A stretch of DNA of 64,000 nt from Rhizobium sp. Leaf371 (GCF_001424045.1 NZ_LMQB01000026.1:124001-188000); one strand, 5' to 3'; positions 10,717-22,792 are shown, numbered from the stretch's first letter. A program made the numbers and translations. Notes: generated by a model from the sequence alone, not told the origin.

Positions 10717-10977
10717 TCATCGTCCTTTTACGACGTTGGTCGCATTGAAAAAAATTGTCTCGAATTGAGAGCGTTCGATCTGGCACGTTTTGGCGAAATT
10801 ATCTATAACCCGCCCAACACGCCAGCGGTCGGCGTGAATTTCATCCTAGCGCCGAACATGGAAGATTTTCCACGTGCGGACAGCGGAAATGACCGTACCC
10901 GCATCCCAATCTGCGCCTTCAGGCGCTCGGGCGTTCGCACGTCAGTTTATGGCGATCAGACGGAACGGGGTATCCAA

Positions 10978-13668
<2,691 letters not shown>

Positions 13669-13691
13669 GGCGCCCGCACCTGAAAAATCGC

Positions 13692-13719
13692 GAAGGCCGG
13701 AACCCCCGTTCCGGCCTTC
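13692..13719 (+). terminator. Rho-independent-type hairpin after acnA
   Basis: A perfect 12-bp stem (GAAGGCCGGAAC with its complement) closes a CCCC loop 24 bases after the acnA stop. No T-run follows, so it may act as an mRNA 3'-end stabiliser as much as a terminator. Confidence 0.65.
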
Positions 13720-13862
13720 CGCACGTCCGGCGTCCCGATCGCCTCATCGCCGAAATTTCACTCCAACGTGACTTTGTGTTGAGGACGCCGCGGCGTATGA
13801 AAGAGCGGTTTCCGGCTGCCGCAATCCTGCCCGAATTGGACTCTGCCCGAAGTGGAACCTGC

Positions 13863-14672
13863 ATGCCCGTCTCCAAGACCACCCGTCGAAGCCTGATCGG
13901 CAGCCTGTTCCTGCTGGCGGCACTGCCGGCCGCAGCGCAGGACGCAAACCGGCAGGCGGCGGCAGAGACGACGCAGGCGAGACCTGCGGGCAGCGGGCTG
14001 GAGGTGACGCAGCCGAAAGGCGTGGTCGAGCTTTTCACGAGCCAGGGCTGCGCCTCCTGTCCTCCGGCAGACGCAGCGCTCAAACACCTGATCGACGACG
14101 GGTCGATCGTCGCCCTTTCCTATCATGTGGACTACTGGAACTATCTCGGCTGGGCGGACACGCTCGCCTCGAAGGAAAACACCGCCCGCCAATATGCCTA
14201 TGCCAAGATGTTCGGCCGCAACGGCGTCTACACGCCGCAGGCGGTGCTGAACGGCCGCGATCAGGTCAACGGCGCCAACCTCTCTGGCATCAAGGGCCGG
14301 CTGGGCGCGCTGAACGGCGCCGACGAAGGCATGAAGGTGGCGATTTCGGCGGAACGGAAGAACGACGAAATCGACATCACCATCGGTGAAGGCGACGGCA
14401 AGGCCAATGTCGTCATCGTCTACTTCAACCGCCAGAAGGTGGTGGACGTGGAGAAGGGCGAGAACGGCGGCAAGAAGATGTCCTACTGGCACGCCGTACG
14501 CGACATCCAGACGATCGGCATGTGGGACGGAAAGTCCGCGCGGTTCGTCCTGCCCGCCTCCGTGCTCGACCAGGAGAAGGACAGCGGCTGCGCCATCCTG
14601 TTGCAACGGATGAAAGACGCGGAAACGCCCGGTGCCATCGTCGGCGCAGCGACGCTGATGGCATCGCAATAG
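13863..14672 (+). CDS. DUF1223 thioredoxin-like exported protein
   Basis: This 269-residue protein starts with a signal-like segment (MPVSKTTRRSLIGSLFLLAA...AAAQ). It contains the DUF1223 hallmark VELFTSQGCASCPPADA with a CxxC pair in a thioredoxin-like fold, then YHVDYWNYLGW and YTPQAVLNG. The likely location is periplasmic, with a thiol-redox role by analogy; no function is established. I chose the ATG at 13863 because the signal peptide begins there; the frame extends 29 codons upstream without family content. Confidence 0.82.
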   Translation: MPVSKTTRRSLIGSLFLLAALPAAAQDANRQAAAETTQARPAGSGLEVTQPKGVVELFTSQGCASCPPADAALKHLIDDGSIVALSYHVDYWNYLGWADTLASKENTARQYAYAKMFGRNGVYTPQAVLNGRDQVNGANLSGIKGRLGALNGADEGMKVAISAERKNDEIDITIGEGDGKANVVIVYFNRQKVVDVEKGENGGKKMSYWHAVRDIQTIGMWDGKSARFVLPASVLDQEKDSGCAILLQRMKDAETPGAIVGAATLMASQ

Positions 14673-14846
14673 CCTCGACCGACTTCCGCGCGAGACGCCG
14701 CGCGGGACTTAAGAGATGTCCGGTCCGGCATATCGAGGGCTGGGGGCTGAGGGTTCGATAAAACCGGACCGGGGGATCGGGCAGCACCGGCCTGAGACCG
14801 ATACCGACGCGACCATCTGTCGCCGCCCCCCGACCGGAGGTTGGAC

Positions 14847-15170
14847 ATGGCAGGCGGCACAGAGACCGGACCGTCGAAACAAGAAACGCTTTCGACCGGC
14901 CGGCCGGCGCGCGGCACCTCGGCGAAACCGAAGCAGCGGCGGCCGGCGGAGTTAAGCGCGGAATTCGGGCGCCTGTTTGACCGCAATGCGGCAGTGCAAA
15001 AAAAGCCATCGCTGCAGGAGCGGATCAGGACGCGCGCGCAGATCCGCCATTCCGGCTTGATTTTCAGCCGCACTCAGGCACACTGTTACCGTCCTGTCAT
15101 AACAAAAGGCCGGAATGTGCATGACCGATCAGACGGATTTGCAAGGTCGCCAAACCCCTGCGGCATCTGA
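14847..15170 (+). CDS. Possible small basic protein, unrecognised
   Basis: A GGAGG ribosome site (14836-14840) sits six bases before an ATG that opens a 107-codon frame. The middle part looks protein-like (AELSAEFGRLFDRNAAVQKK, then LQERIRTRAQIR), while the last third is less so and runs 56 bases into the DUF2794 gene. I do not recognise a family. It may be a real small gene, perhaps with a different 3' end, or a chance frame in the 440-base spacer. Confidence 0.35.
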   Translation: MAGGTETGPSKQETLSTGRPARGTSAKPKQRRPAELSAEFGRLFDRNAAVQKKPSLQERIRTRAQIRHSGLIFSRTQAHCYRPVITKGRNVHDRSDGFARSPNPCGI

Positions 15171-15516
15171 AAACGTGGTCGTCGATCTCAGCGACTACCG
15201 ACATGCCAAGGACCCGCTTCCCGTAACGTTCCATCGCAGAGAGCTCGATCAGATCCTGTGGGTCTATGGCCGCATGGTCGGCGAGGGCGAGTGGCGCGAT
15301 TACGCGCTGGACCATATGCGCGACAAGGCGGTGTTCTCCGTTTTCAAGCGATCGGGCGAACTGCCGCTCTATCGGGTGGAGAAAGTGCCGAAGCTCGCCG
15401 CCAAGCAGGGCGCCTACGCCGTGGTCAACACCCACGGCATGATCTTGAAGCGTGGGCACGAGCTGCCGCAGGTGCTGAAGGTCTTCGACAAGCTGCTGAA
15501 AGTCGTGAAGAGCTGA
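15115..15516 (+). CDS. DUF2794 domain-containing protein
   Basis: This 133-residue cytoplasmic protein has the family core VDLSDYRHAK, VTFHRRELDQILWVYGRMV and WRDYALDHMRDKAVFSVF. DUF2794 is nearly confined to alphaproteobacteria and has no assigned role. ATG 15115 has AAAAGG five bases upstream; ATG 15121 (MTDQ...) is an alternative start. The gene converges with the acetyltransferase gene. Confidence 0.8.
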   Translation: MCMTDQTDLQGRQTPAASENVVVDLSDYRHAKDPLPVTFHRRELDQILWVYGRMVGEGEWRDYALDHMRDKAVFSVFKRSGELPLYRVEKVPKLAAKQGAYAVVNTHGMILKRGHELPQVLKVFDKLLKVVKS

Positions 15517-15554
15517 TCCTGCGGACGTCCGCAGTCTCTCTCCGGGAACCAGAC

Positions 15555-16112
15555 TCAGCCGGCGTAAAGCGTATCCGGATAGACCCCGTCTGCCGGCACG
15601 GTCTCCAGCCCATCGCCGAGGGCCAGCTGCATGAAGGTCGTATCGAGCCAGCGGCCGAACTTGAAACCGCTCCCCTTCAGCGTGCCGCAGTCCACGAACC
15701 CCGTCGACCTGTGCACGGCAATGGAGGCCGGGTGCGCGCCGCCGATGACGGCCACCATCTGGCGGAAACCGAGATCGGTGCAACGCGCGATCAGCTCGGT
15801 GAGAAGGGCCTTGCCGACGCCGCGCCCCCGAGCCTCCGGCGCGAGATAGATCGAATCCTCCACCAGAAACCGATAGGCGCTGCGCGTGCGAAACGCCGAG
15901 GCGTAGGCATAGCCGATCACGGTCCCGTCGTCGTCTTCCGCGACGATGTAGGGATAGCTGTTGCCCGTGATGGTGGAAAAGCGCGTCGTCATCTCCGCCT
16001 GATCCGGAATGGCGATCTCGTAGGTGGCGACGCCGCTGCGAACGGACTCGCTGTAGATGTCCGTGATGGCGGAGATATCGGCAAGGGTGGCATCGCGCAG
16101 GGTAAAGGGCAT
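15555..16112 (-). CDS. GNAT N-acetyltransferase (phosphinothricin acetyltransferase-like)
   Basis: This 185-residue GNAT enzyme opens with FTLRDATLADISAITDIYSE and has the acetyl-CoA-binding motif ARGRGVGKALL and the C-terminal VHRSTGFVDCGTLKGSGFKFGRW. That pattern is typical of the Pat/Bar-like group, which acetylates phosphinothricin, methionine sulfoximine or related amino acids. The actual substrate is unknown. ATG 16112 was chosen because the domain begins there. Confidence 0.83.
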   Translation of the reverse strand: MPFTLRDATLADISAITDIYSESVRSGVATYEIAIPDQAEMTTRFSTITGNSYPYIVAEDDDGTVIGYAYASAFRTRSAYRFLVEDSIYLAPEARGRGVGKALLTELIARCTDLGFRQMVAVIGGAHPASIAVHRSTGFVDCGTLKGSGFKFGRWLDTTFMQLALGDGLETVPADGVYPDTLYAG

Positions 16113-16239
16113 GGCAGCAATCTCGAAAAAATGCGGGGATCTCGGACGTTTCCCCCGTCCTTCCACATTCCCCCCGCCCGATCAAGGCAGGAGAGCGAAA
16201 GGCCTCCGCTCAGCCGCTGCGCCCTGTTCAAGATAGGAA

Positions 16240-16261
16240 AAAGGCGGCCGAAGCCGCCTTT
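16240..16261 (-). terminator. Rho-independent terminator of the Bax-inhibitor-1 gene
   Basis: Read on the minus strand, a 9-bp stem AAAGGCGGC/GCCGCCTTT with a TTCG tetraloop is followed by a run of T. It lies about 33 bases after the BI-1 stop codon. Confidence 0.85.
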
Positions 16262-16293
16262 CCCAAGTTCAGGGTCGAACCCGTTTCTGTCGC

Positions 16294-17031
16294 TTAGTTG
16301 CGGTTTCCGAGGAAGCGCAGCATGAAGAGGAACAGGTTGACGAAGTCGAGATAGAGCGTGAGCGCGCCCATGATCGCCTTGCGGCCGGCCGCCTCGAAGC
16401 CATCGCTTTCGAAGTACATTTCCTTGATACGCTGCGTATCGTAGGCGGTCAGGCCCGCGAAGATCAGCACGCCGATGACCGAGATGGCGAACTGCAGGGC
16501 AGACGACACGAAGAAGATGTTAACGATCGAGGCGATGATCAGGCCGAACAGACCCATGACCAGGAACGAACCCATGGCCGACAGGCTGCGCTTCGTCGTG
16601 TAGCCGTAGAGCGAGAGCGCGCCGAAGGAGGCGGCGGTCACGAAGAACGTACGCACGATGCTCTGCCCGGTGTAGATCAGCATGATCGACGAAAGCGACA
16701 GGCCCATCAGCGCGGCATAGACCCAGAACGTGGTCTGCGCGGCCGAAACGCTCATGGAGTTGATCCGGAAGCTGAGGAACAGAACCATGCCGAAAGGGGC
16801 CAGCATGATCAGATACTTCAGCGGGCTGACATAGATCGCCTGGCCGAATGCGGTCAGCTGACCGTCGGCAAACGCGAACTGGAAGGCGAGAAACGCGGCG
16901 ACACCGGTGATGGCGACGCCGAGTGCCATGAGATTGTAGACCCGCAGCATATAAGCGCGCAGGCCCTGGTCGACAGCAGCGTCAGCGCGCGCGCCGGCGG
17001 TCTGCATGCGATAGTTTCTGGGATCGGACAT
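16294..17031 (-). CDS. Bax inhibitor-1 / YccA family membrane protein
   Basis: This 245-residue protein has about seven TM helices and BI-1 family features: YMLRVYNLMALGVAITG at the first helix, the central LSLYGYTTKRSL and the near-terminal YDTQRIKEMY followed by LDFVNLFLFMLRFLG. Bacterial members are proposed calcium-leak channels or FtsH partners. The start at 17031 (MSDPRNYR) fits the family; upstream sequence in frame has no similarity. A strong terminator follows. Confidence 0.9.
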   Translation of the reverse strand: MSDPRNYRMQTAGARADAAVDQGLRAYMLRVYNLMALGVAITGVAAFLAFQFAFADGQLTAFGQAIYVSPLKYLIMLAPFGMVLFLSFRINSMSVSAAQTTFWVYAALMGLSLSSIMLIYTGQSIVRTFFVTAASFGALSLYGYTTKRSLSAMGSFLVMGLFGLIIASIVNIFFVSSALQFAISVIGVLIFAGLTAYDTQRIKEMYFESDGFEAAGRKAIMGALTLYLDFVNLFLFMLRFLGNRN

Positions 17032-17226
17032 TCTTATCCTCTTATCAGCTCCAAGTGACGGACAGGTCGGGTTCCATCGGACCGGGCATCGCTGTGGAGC
17101 TTCAGCAAGCCTGAGGACAATATGATGCGGAACCGCCGATATCTCAAGGGCGGCCCGAGTGCATGACGCGATTGTAATGCGCGGCACGGTTAGCGGAAAG
17201 ATGACCGCACCGTGCCCGCCCGCGCG

Positions 17227-19776
17227 TCAGAGGTCGCGAAGCACGGGCGCGGCCTTCTGCCCGAGGACGCGCCATGTCCCGACAAGGCCGATACCGACCG
17301 TCATGACGAGGGCGATCGCGATCGTCAAAACGGCCACATCCGGCAGGAAGGACGACGGCAGCGTCATGATGCGCGCCACCACGAACCATGCCGCGACGCC
17401 CCCCGCCAGAAGCGCGAAGACGGCGGTGGAGAGGCCGAGAATGGCATATTCGTAGCAGAAGGCGCGGATCAGCGTCGCGCGCGTCGCCCCCAGCGTCTTC
17501 AGCACCACGGCGTCATGGATGCGCGCGCGGTTGCCCGCGGCAAGCGCGCCGGAGAGCACGAGAACCGAGGCGACGAGCGCGACGCCGGCAGCGGCCCGGA
17601 TCGCGGTCGCCAACTGCCCCAGCAGACCGTTGACGATGTCGAGCGCATCCTTCACCCGGACGCTGGTGATGGTCGGGTAGGTGTTGGTGATCTGGCGCAG
17701 GGCCGCAGCCTCCTGCTCGGCCGTGGCCGAGGGGTCGATGACCGTGGCAAGCCAGGCATGCGGCGCGCCCGCAAACGTATTCGGCGAAAACACCATGACG
17801 AAGTTGATCGACAGAGATTCCCACTCGACCGTGCGAAAATTGGAAATGCGCGCCGTGATGTTGCGCCCCAGGACGTTGACGGTCACGGTATCGCCGATCT
17901 TGAGGTTCAGCTCGCGCGCCTCCTGCTCGGAGAACGACACCAAGGGTTCGCCGCCGTAGCCATCCGGCCACCACGCACCCTCCACGAGGCGCGAATTTTC
18001 CGGCAGATTCTTCGCGTAAGTAATGCCGCGGTCGCCTCTCAGAACCCAGCGCCCGGCCGGTGCGACCTCGCGCTTGGCGACATCCTCGCCGTTGAAGGCG
18101 AGGATCCGCCCCCGCAGCATCGGCACTTCGATGACCTTGCCCGCCGGCAGGGCCGTGTTGAGCAGCGATCGAAAGCCCTCGATCTCGCTGCCCTGGATAT
18201 CGACGAAGAAGAAGTTGGGCGCCCGCTCCGGCAGGTTCCCCGTCAGCTCCCGCCGCAGGTTTCCATCGATCAGCGCCAGTGTGACCAGCAGAGCGAGACC
18301 GAGACCGAGAGAGAGCACGACGGAGGGCGTCAGCGCGCCCGGGCGGTGAATATTGCCGATCGCCAACCGCAGGGCCGGCGACGAAACCCGGGGGCTGCGC
18401 CGCGCAAGGGCCGCGACCAGCACGGAGACGCCGCGCAGCACGACGAAGGAAAAAGCGATGGCGCCGAGGAAGACGAGCGAGATCATCCGATCATAGGCGG
18501 TGAAGATGGCGAGACCGCCAAGCGCGGCAAGGCTGAGAGCCGCGGCCAGCAGATAGGGCCAGGTCGGCCAGCGGCTGCGATCGAAGTCCTGATTGCGGAA
18601 GAGCGCGGTCGCAGGCACGCTGCGGGCGCGACCGAGCGGCAGGCAGGCAAAGGCCAGCGCCGTCAACAGGCCGAACAGAGCCGCGAGCCCGAGGGCAGAG
18701 GGATAGAGCCGGAGATCCGTCGAGATCGGCAGGACATCGGCCAGGAAGCGGGCGGCAACCAGCGGAATGATGGCGCCGACGACAAGGCCGATGGCAATGC
18801 CGATCATCGCGATCAGCAGGATCTGGATGAGATAGATGGTGGAGACGAGCGCGCCGGGCGCGCCGAGGCACTTGAACGCCGCGATGACGCCGCGCTTGGC
18901 GTCGAGATAGGCCCGAACCGCATTGGCGACCCCGACCCCGCCGACGATCAGCGCCGTCAGTCCGACGAGCGTCAGAAATTGCGAGAAGCGCGTGATGTTG
19001 GCCGTGAGCGACGGTGCCGCATTCTGGCTGGAGCGGATCGACCAGCCGGCCTGCGGAAACTGTTGCTCGGCCTGGGCACGAACCGCCGGAACGCCGGTCG
19101 GATCGGCAAGACGCACCTTATAGGCATGTTCCACCAGGCTTCCGGTCTGCACCAGGCCGCTGGCCGTGAGCGCGTCCTGCGACACCATCAGCCGCGGCGC
19201 AAAGCCGAAACCATCTGAAAGCGCATCCGGCTCGCGCACCAGCGTGCCCGTGATCCTGAGCCGGACATTCCCGATCAGCAGCACGTCCCCCGTCTTCACG
19301 CCGAGACGCTCCAGAAGCAGAGGGGCGGCAAGCGCACCAAAAGTGCCGTTCTCGGCCGAAAGGAGCGTCTGAAGCGGCGCCTGCGGTTCGCTTTCCACCG
19401 TTCCGTACAGCGGATAGGCGGCATCCACCGCCTTCAGTTCCACCAATGCCTGGTTCGAGCCATCGACGAGCCGCGCCATGGAGCGCAGCCCCGAGGAGAG
19501 GGAGAGGTCGCCGGCACCGTCGAGAAAGGCCTTTTCTTCGGTATTGGCCAGACGGTTGTTGAGTTCGAACCGGAGATCGCCGGCCAGAAGCGACTGCCCC
19601 TGCGAAGCGATGGACCCGGTGATGGCCTGCGACAGCGAATTGACGCCGGCGATTGCGGCCGTTCCCAGCGCGATACAGGCGAGGAAGATGTAGAAGCCGG
19701 ACAAGCCGCCGCGCATTTCCCGCAGCGCCAGCCGCAATGCGAGCGAAAGGTTCGGCAGGCGCAAGGACGCCATCAT
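17227..19776 (-). CDS. FtsX-family ABC transporter permease (YbbP-like, large)
   Basis: This 849-residue permease contains two FtsX-type membrane units: an N-terminal anchor helix, a periplasmic domain, three TM helices, a second block, then three more TM helices near the C-terminus (from about residue 735). It resembles YbbP and the LolC/E class, which extract or move envelope lipids or lipophilic molecules mechanically. It starts inside the stop codon of the ATPase gene (ATGA). The convergent spacer to BI-1 is about 195 bases. Partner TesA in E. coli is likewise encoded next to ybbA-ybbP, supporting this assignment. Confidence 0.88.
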   Translation of the reverse strand: MMASLRLPNLSLALRLALREMRGGLSGFYIFLACIALGTAAIAGVNSLSQAITGSIASQGQSLLAGDLRFELNNRLANTEEKAFLDGAGDLSLSSGLRSMARLVDGSNQALVELKAVDAAYPLYGTVESEPQAPLQTLLSAENGTFGALAAPLLLERLGVKTGDVLLIGNVRLRITGTLVREPDALSDGFGFAPRLMVSQDALTASGLVQTGSLVEHAYKVRLADPTGVPAVRAQAEQQFPQAGWSIRSSQNAAPSLTANITRFSQFLTLVGLTALIVGGVGVANAVRAYLDAKRGVIAAFKCLGAPGALVSTIYLIQILLIAMIGIAIGLVVGAIIPLVAARFLADVLPISTDLRLYPSALGLAALFGLLTALAFACLPLGRARSVPATALFRNQDFDRSRWPTWPYLLAAALSLAALGGLAIFTAYDRMISLVFLGAIAFSFVVLRGVSVLVAALARRSPRVSSPALRLAIGNIHRPGALTPSVVLSLGLGLALLVTLALIDGNLRRELTGNLPERAPNFFFVDIQGSEIEGFRSLLNTALPAGKVIEVPMLRGRILAFNGEDVAKREVAPAGRWVLRGDRGITYAKNLPENSRLVEGAWWPDGYGGEPLVSFSEQEARELNLKIGDTVTVNVLGRNITARISNFRTVEWESLSINFVMVFSPNTFAGAPHAWLATVIDPSATAEQEAAALRQITNTYPTITSVRVKDALDIVNGLLGQLATAIRAAAGVALVASVLVLSGALAAGNRARIHDAVVLKTLGATRATLIRAFCYEYAILGLSTAVFALLAGGVAAWFVVARIMTLPSSFLPDVAVLTIAIALVMTVGIGLVGTWRVLGQKAAPVLRDL

Positions 19777-20489
19777 GCCGAAACCGCGGTCGGCGCGAGA
19801 CCGGCAGCCAAACGGCCATCATCGACGATGGTGCCGGACCGGACCTTGATCTGCCGCGAGCAGCGCGCCGCCAGACTGTTGTCATGGGTGACGAGGATCA
19901 ACGTCATGTTGCGCTCGGCCTGTTTGGAAAAGATCAGGTCGGCGATCTGCCGTCCGGTTTCCGTATCGAGATTGCCGGTCGGCTCGTCGGCGATCAGCAG
20001 TTTCGGCGAGGGCGCAAGCGCCCGCGCGATCGCCACCCGCTGCTGTTCGCCGCCCGAGAGCTGGCCGGGGTAATGCGTGAGCCGCTCACCGAGCCCGACC
20101 GAGGTCAGCTCGCGGCGGGCGATGTCGAAGGCATCGCGCACATTGGCAAGCTCCAGTGGCACGGCCACGTTTTCAAGAGCGGTCATGTTGGGGATGAGAT
20201 GGAAAGACTGGAACACGATGCCGATGTTGCGGCCCCGAAAATCGGCCACCCTGTCTTCGCTCAGCCCCTGAAGCGGCGTTCCGTCGATCACGATCTCGCC
20301 TTTGTCCAGGCGCTCCAGCCCGGCGAGCACCATCAAGAGGGTCGATTTTCCCGAGCCGGAAGGACCGACGATGCCGACGGATTGTCCGGCATCGATTTGA
20401 AGGCTCATCCCCTTCAGCACATGGACGGAGGCTGCGGCCTGCCCGAGGGTCAGATCCGCATTTTTCAGTTCGATCATGGTTTTTGCCAC
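19773..20489 (-). CDS. ABC transporter ATP-binding protein (YbbA-like)
   Basis: This is a 238-residue ATPase of the LolD/MacB class, with Walker [10 protein letters not shown], the Q-loop segment NIGIVFQSFHLIP, signature LSGGEQQRV and Walker B LLIADEPTGNLD. I chose the GTG at 20489 (VAKTMIELKNADL) by family resemblance; ATG 20477 is possible. It is coupled to the permease by a four-base overlap and is divergent from tesA, the same three-gene neighbourhood as ybbA-ybbP-tesA in E. coli. Confidence 0.9.
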   Translation of the reverse strand: MAKTMIELKNADLTLGQAAASVHVLKGMSLQIDAGQSVGIVGPSGSGKSTLLMVLAGLERLDKGEIVIDGTPLQGLSEDRVADFRGRNIGIVFQSFHLIPNMTALENVAVPLELANVRDAFDIARRELTSVGLGERLTHYPGQLSGGEQQRVAIARALAPSPKLLIADEPTGNLDTETGRQIADLIFSKQAERNMTLILVTHDNSLAARCSRQIKVRSGTIVDDGRLAAGLAPTAVSA

Positions 20490-20552
20490 GCTGGTCCGCC
20501 CTATATGTGGGGAATGCTGCAATTGCTCACATCCGGATTTAGGAGCGACGTG

Positions 20553-21188
20553 ATGCGAATGAAAGGTTTCAGGGCGCTTTTCCTGGCTGCTCTCGCAGGT
20601 TTGATCGCGGCGGGACCGCTTCGTGCCGCGCCCATCGAACTCGTCGGCTTCGGAGACAGCCTGATGGCCGGCTATCAGCTGCCACCGGCCGACGCCTTTC
20701 CGGCGCGGCTGGAGAAGGCTCTGCGCGACAAGGGCCTCGACGTATCGATCTCCAATGCCGGTGTTTCCGGCGACACGACGTCGGGCGGGCTCGCCCGTAT
20801 CGACTGGTCCGTCCCCGACGGCACCAAGGGCGTGATCCTGGAACTCGGCGCGAACGATGCGCTGCGCGGCATACCGCCCGAAGAAAGCCGCAAGAACCTC
20901 GTGGCCATGATCGAGAAGCTGAAAGCCCGCGGCATCGGCGTGCTCCTCGTCGGCATGCTCGCACCGCCGAACATGGGCGGCGACTATGCCGACCGTTTCA
21001 ACCCGATCTATCCGGATCTCGCCAAGACCTATGCCATCCCGCTCTATCCATTCTTTCTCGATGGCGTGGTGCAGGATGCCGGCCTCAAGATCGAGGACGG
21101 CATGCATCCCAATCCAAAAGGTGTCGGCGTGATGGTGGAGCGGATGCTGCCAGTGGTCGAAACATTCCTGCAGGGACTGCCGAAATGA
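20553..21188 (+). CDS. tesA: Arylesterase / acyl-CoA thioesterase I (GDSL family)
   Basis: TesA is a periplasmic SGNH hydrolase acting on acyl esters and thioesters. A signal peptide (ALFLAALAGLIAAGPLRA) is followed by GFGDSLMAGYQLP with the catalytic Ser, GANDALRG with the conserved Asn, and DGMHPNPKG with the Asp and His. The ATG at 20553 has AGGAG seven bases upstream; total length is 211 residues. It is divergent from the associated ABC exporter, which suggests a joint role in envelope lipid handling. Confidence 0.93.
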   Translation: MRMKGFRALFLAALAGLIAAGPLRAAPIELVGFGDSLMAGYQLPPADAFPARLEKALRDKGLDVSISNAGVSGDTTSGGLARIDWSVPDGTKGVILELGANDALRGIPPEESRKNLVAMIEKLKARGIGVLLVGMLAPPNMGGDYADRFNPIYPDLAKTYAIPLYPFFLDGVVQDAGLKIEDGMHPNPKGVGVMVERMLPVVETFLQGLPK

Positions 21189-21393
21189 GGCGTCCCGCCG
21201 AAACAAGGACGGCGGATCGGAAGGCATATTTGCGCGCGATCCCCTGTCATCCGGCGCGCGGTCGAGGTCTGACGATCACGAAACAGCGTTGGAGAAATGT
21301 TGCGGGTGCGAATTTGTAGTTGCCTACGGCCACGCGTCGTGGTCGGCTGGGGTGTCTGCAGGACGTTTCTGCAAGATTCGGGGAGTGCTCGTT

Positions 21394-21984
21394 ATGCCGA
21401 GACTATTTACCGCCCTCGAAATCCCGCGCAATGCGGCGATGAGCCTGTCCCTCATGCGCGGGGGCCTTCCGGGCGCACGCTGGATCGACGTCGAGAACTA
21501 CCACATCACCCTGCGCTTCATCGGCGATGTCGACAACCGCACGGCCGACGAGGTGGTCGATCGCCTCGACCGGATCGAGCGGCCCGAATTCGAACTCCAA
21601 CTGACGGGAACCGGCGCCTTCGGCTCCAAGAAGCCGCATTCGGTCTGGGCCGGCGTCAGCAATCCGCCGGAACTGATGGCCCTGCAGGCCGAGATCGAGC
21701 GCATCTGCCAGCGCCTTGGCCTTCCTGCCGATCCCCGTAAATTCACGCCGCACGTCACGCTGGCACGCCTGCGCGCCTCCCGGGTCGACGATGTGGTCCA
21801 TTATCTCTCGGGCCGTGGCGGTTTCTACACCAATCCCTTCACGGTCTCGCGCTTCGTGCTCCTGTCCTCGCGCGATTCCGTCGGCGGCGGACCTTACCTC
21901 ACGGAAGACGTGTTCCAGCTTCACGAACCGCGCTCCTCTGGTCTGGCAAGAGGCGAGGAACACGCAGCCAAGGGCATGCTATGA
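21394..21984 (+). CDS. thpR: RNA 2',3'-cyclic phosphodiesterase ThpR
   Basis: This 2H-family phosphodiesterase has 196 residues and the two HxT motifs YHITLRF (near residue 34) and PHVTLARL (near residue 125). It hydrolyses RNA 2',3'-cyclic phosphate ends, and homologues show RNA ligase activity in vitro. The ATG at 21394 has GGGGAG eight bases upstream; earlier in-frame sequence is noncoding. Its stop overlaps phhB (ATGA). Confidence 0.9.
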   Translation: MPRLFTALEIPRNAAMSLSLMRGGLPGARWIDVENYHITLRFIGDVDNRTADEVVDRLDRIERPEFELQLTGTGAFGSKKPHSVWAGVSNPPELMALQAEIERICQRLGLPADPRKFTPHVTLARLRASRVDDVVHYLSGRGGFYTNPFTVSRFVLLSSRDSVGGGPYLTEDVFQLHEPRSSGLARGEEHAAKGML

Positions 21985-22289
21985 CCACGCGGGACAGGTT
22001 GAGCCCCGAGGACATCTCCATGGGCCTTGCCGGTCTCCCGGGCTGGGCGCTGTCCGATGATGGCCTGGCGATCGAGAAGACCTACCGCTTTCCATCTTTC
22101 GTCGAGGCTTTCGGCTTCATGAGCCAGAGCGCGCTGGCAGCTGAAAAGCTCGACCATCACCCGGAATGGTTCAACGTCTACAATCGGGTCGAGGTGAAGC
22201 TGACGACGCATAGCGCCAAAGGCGTGACGGCCCTCGACCTTTCGCTCGCCGCACGCATGGAGAAGGCGGCATCCGCGGCAAAGCCCTGA
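21981..22289 (+). CDS. phhB: Pterin-4a-carbinolamine dehydratase
   Basis: This 102-residue protein has the signature EKLDHHPEWFNVYNRVEV followed by TTHSAKGVTALDLSLA. The enzyme dehydrates 4a-hydroxytetrahydrobiopterin formed by phenylalanine hydroxylase. No phhA lies nearby, so it may have another role such as molybdopterin-related recycling. It is coupled to thpR by a four-base overlap. Confidence 0.92.
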   Translation: MTTRDRLSPEDISMGLAGLPGWALSDDGLAIEKTYRFPSFVEAFGFMSQSALAAEKLDHHPEWFNVYNRVEVKLTTHSAKGVTALDLSLAARMEKAASAAKP

Positions 22290-22390
22290 TCGTCGTTGAC
22301 GGGATCGGCGTTTGAATTGCCAGAATGCTTTCCCATATCAAGCCTGAACAGACGACCCATACGAGGGAAGAGACAGGCGAGGTAAGGCGC

Positions 22391-22792
22391 ATGAAAGCGG
22401 AGACGACGATGGATGAGGTCAAGATCGGCGAAATCCTCCTGCCGGGCGACCGCAGCGAGCAGGAGTCCAAGGCGCAGAAGGTCCGCCGCCGATTCTGGCC
22501 GACCCTCAAGCGGGCCGTGCGTCAGGTCCCCTTCAGCCGCGATCTCGTCGCCGCCTATTATTGCGCGATGGATCCCTCGACCCCGCTGCGCACGCGCGGC
22601 ATCCTGCTCGGGGCCCTCGCCTATTTCGTGATGCCGTTTGACGTCCTGCCCGACGTTCTCGCCATGGTCGGCTTCTCCGACGATATCGCTGTGCTGACAG
22701 CGGCGTTTGCCGCCATCAGCGGCCAGATCAAGGAAGATCACTACGACAAGGCTGACACCGCGCTCGGCGAAGAAGGCCTCGCGGCGCGATAG
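22391..22792 (+). CDS. DUF1232 (YkvA-like) membrane protein
   Basis: This 133-residue protein carries the DUF1232 core from DPSTPLRTRGILLGALAYFV through MPFDVLPDVLAMVGFSDDIAVL, with two short hydrophobic segments. Function is unknown. The ATG at 22391 has a GAGGTAAGG ribosome site; the frame extends upstream but without domain content. It converges with the ECF sigma factor gene. Confidence 0.82.
   Translation: MKAETTMDEVKIGEILLPGDRSEQESKAQKVRRRFWPTLKRAVRQVPFSRDLVAAYYCAMDPSTPLRTRGILLGALAYFVMPFDVLPDVLAMVGFSDDIAVLTAAFAAISGQIKEDHYDKADTALGEEGLAAR

Noticed and set aside
10781-10794. TGGCAC followed by TTTTGGC upstream of acnA, resembling a sigma-54 promoter
   Set aside because: The second element does not contain the needed TTGC at the correct spacing.
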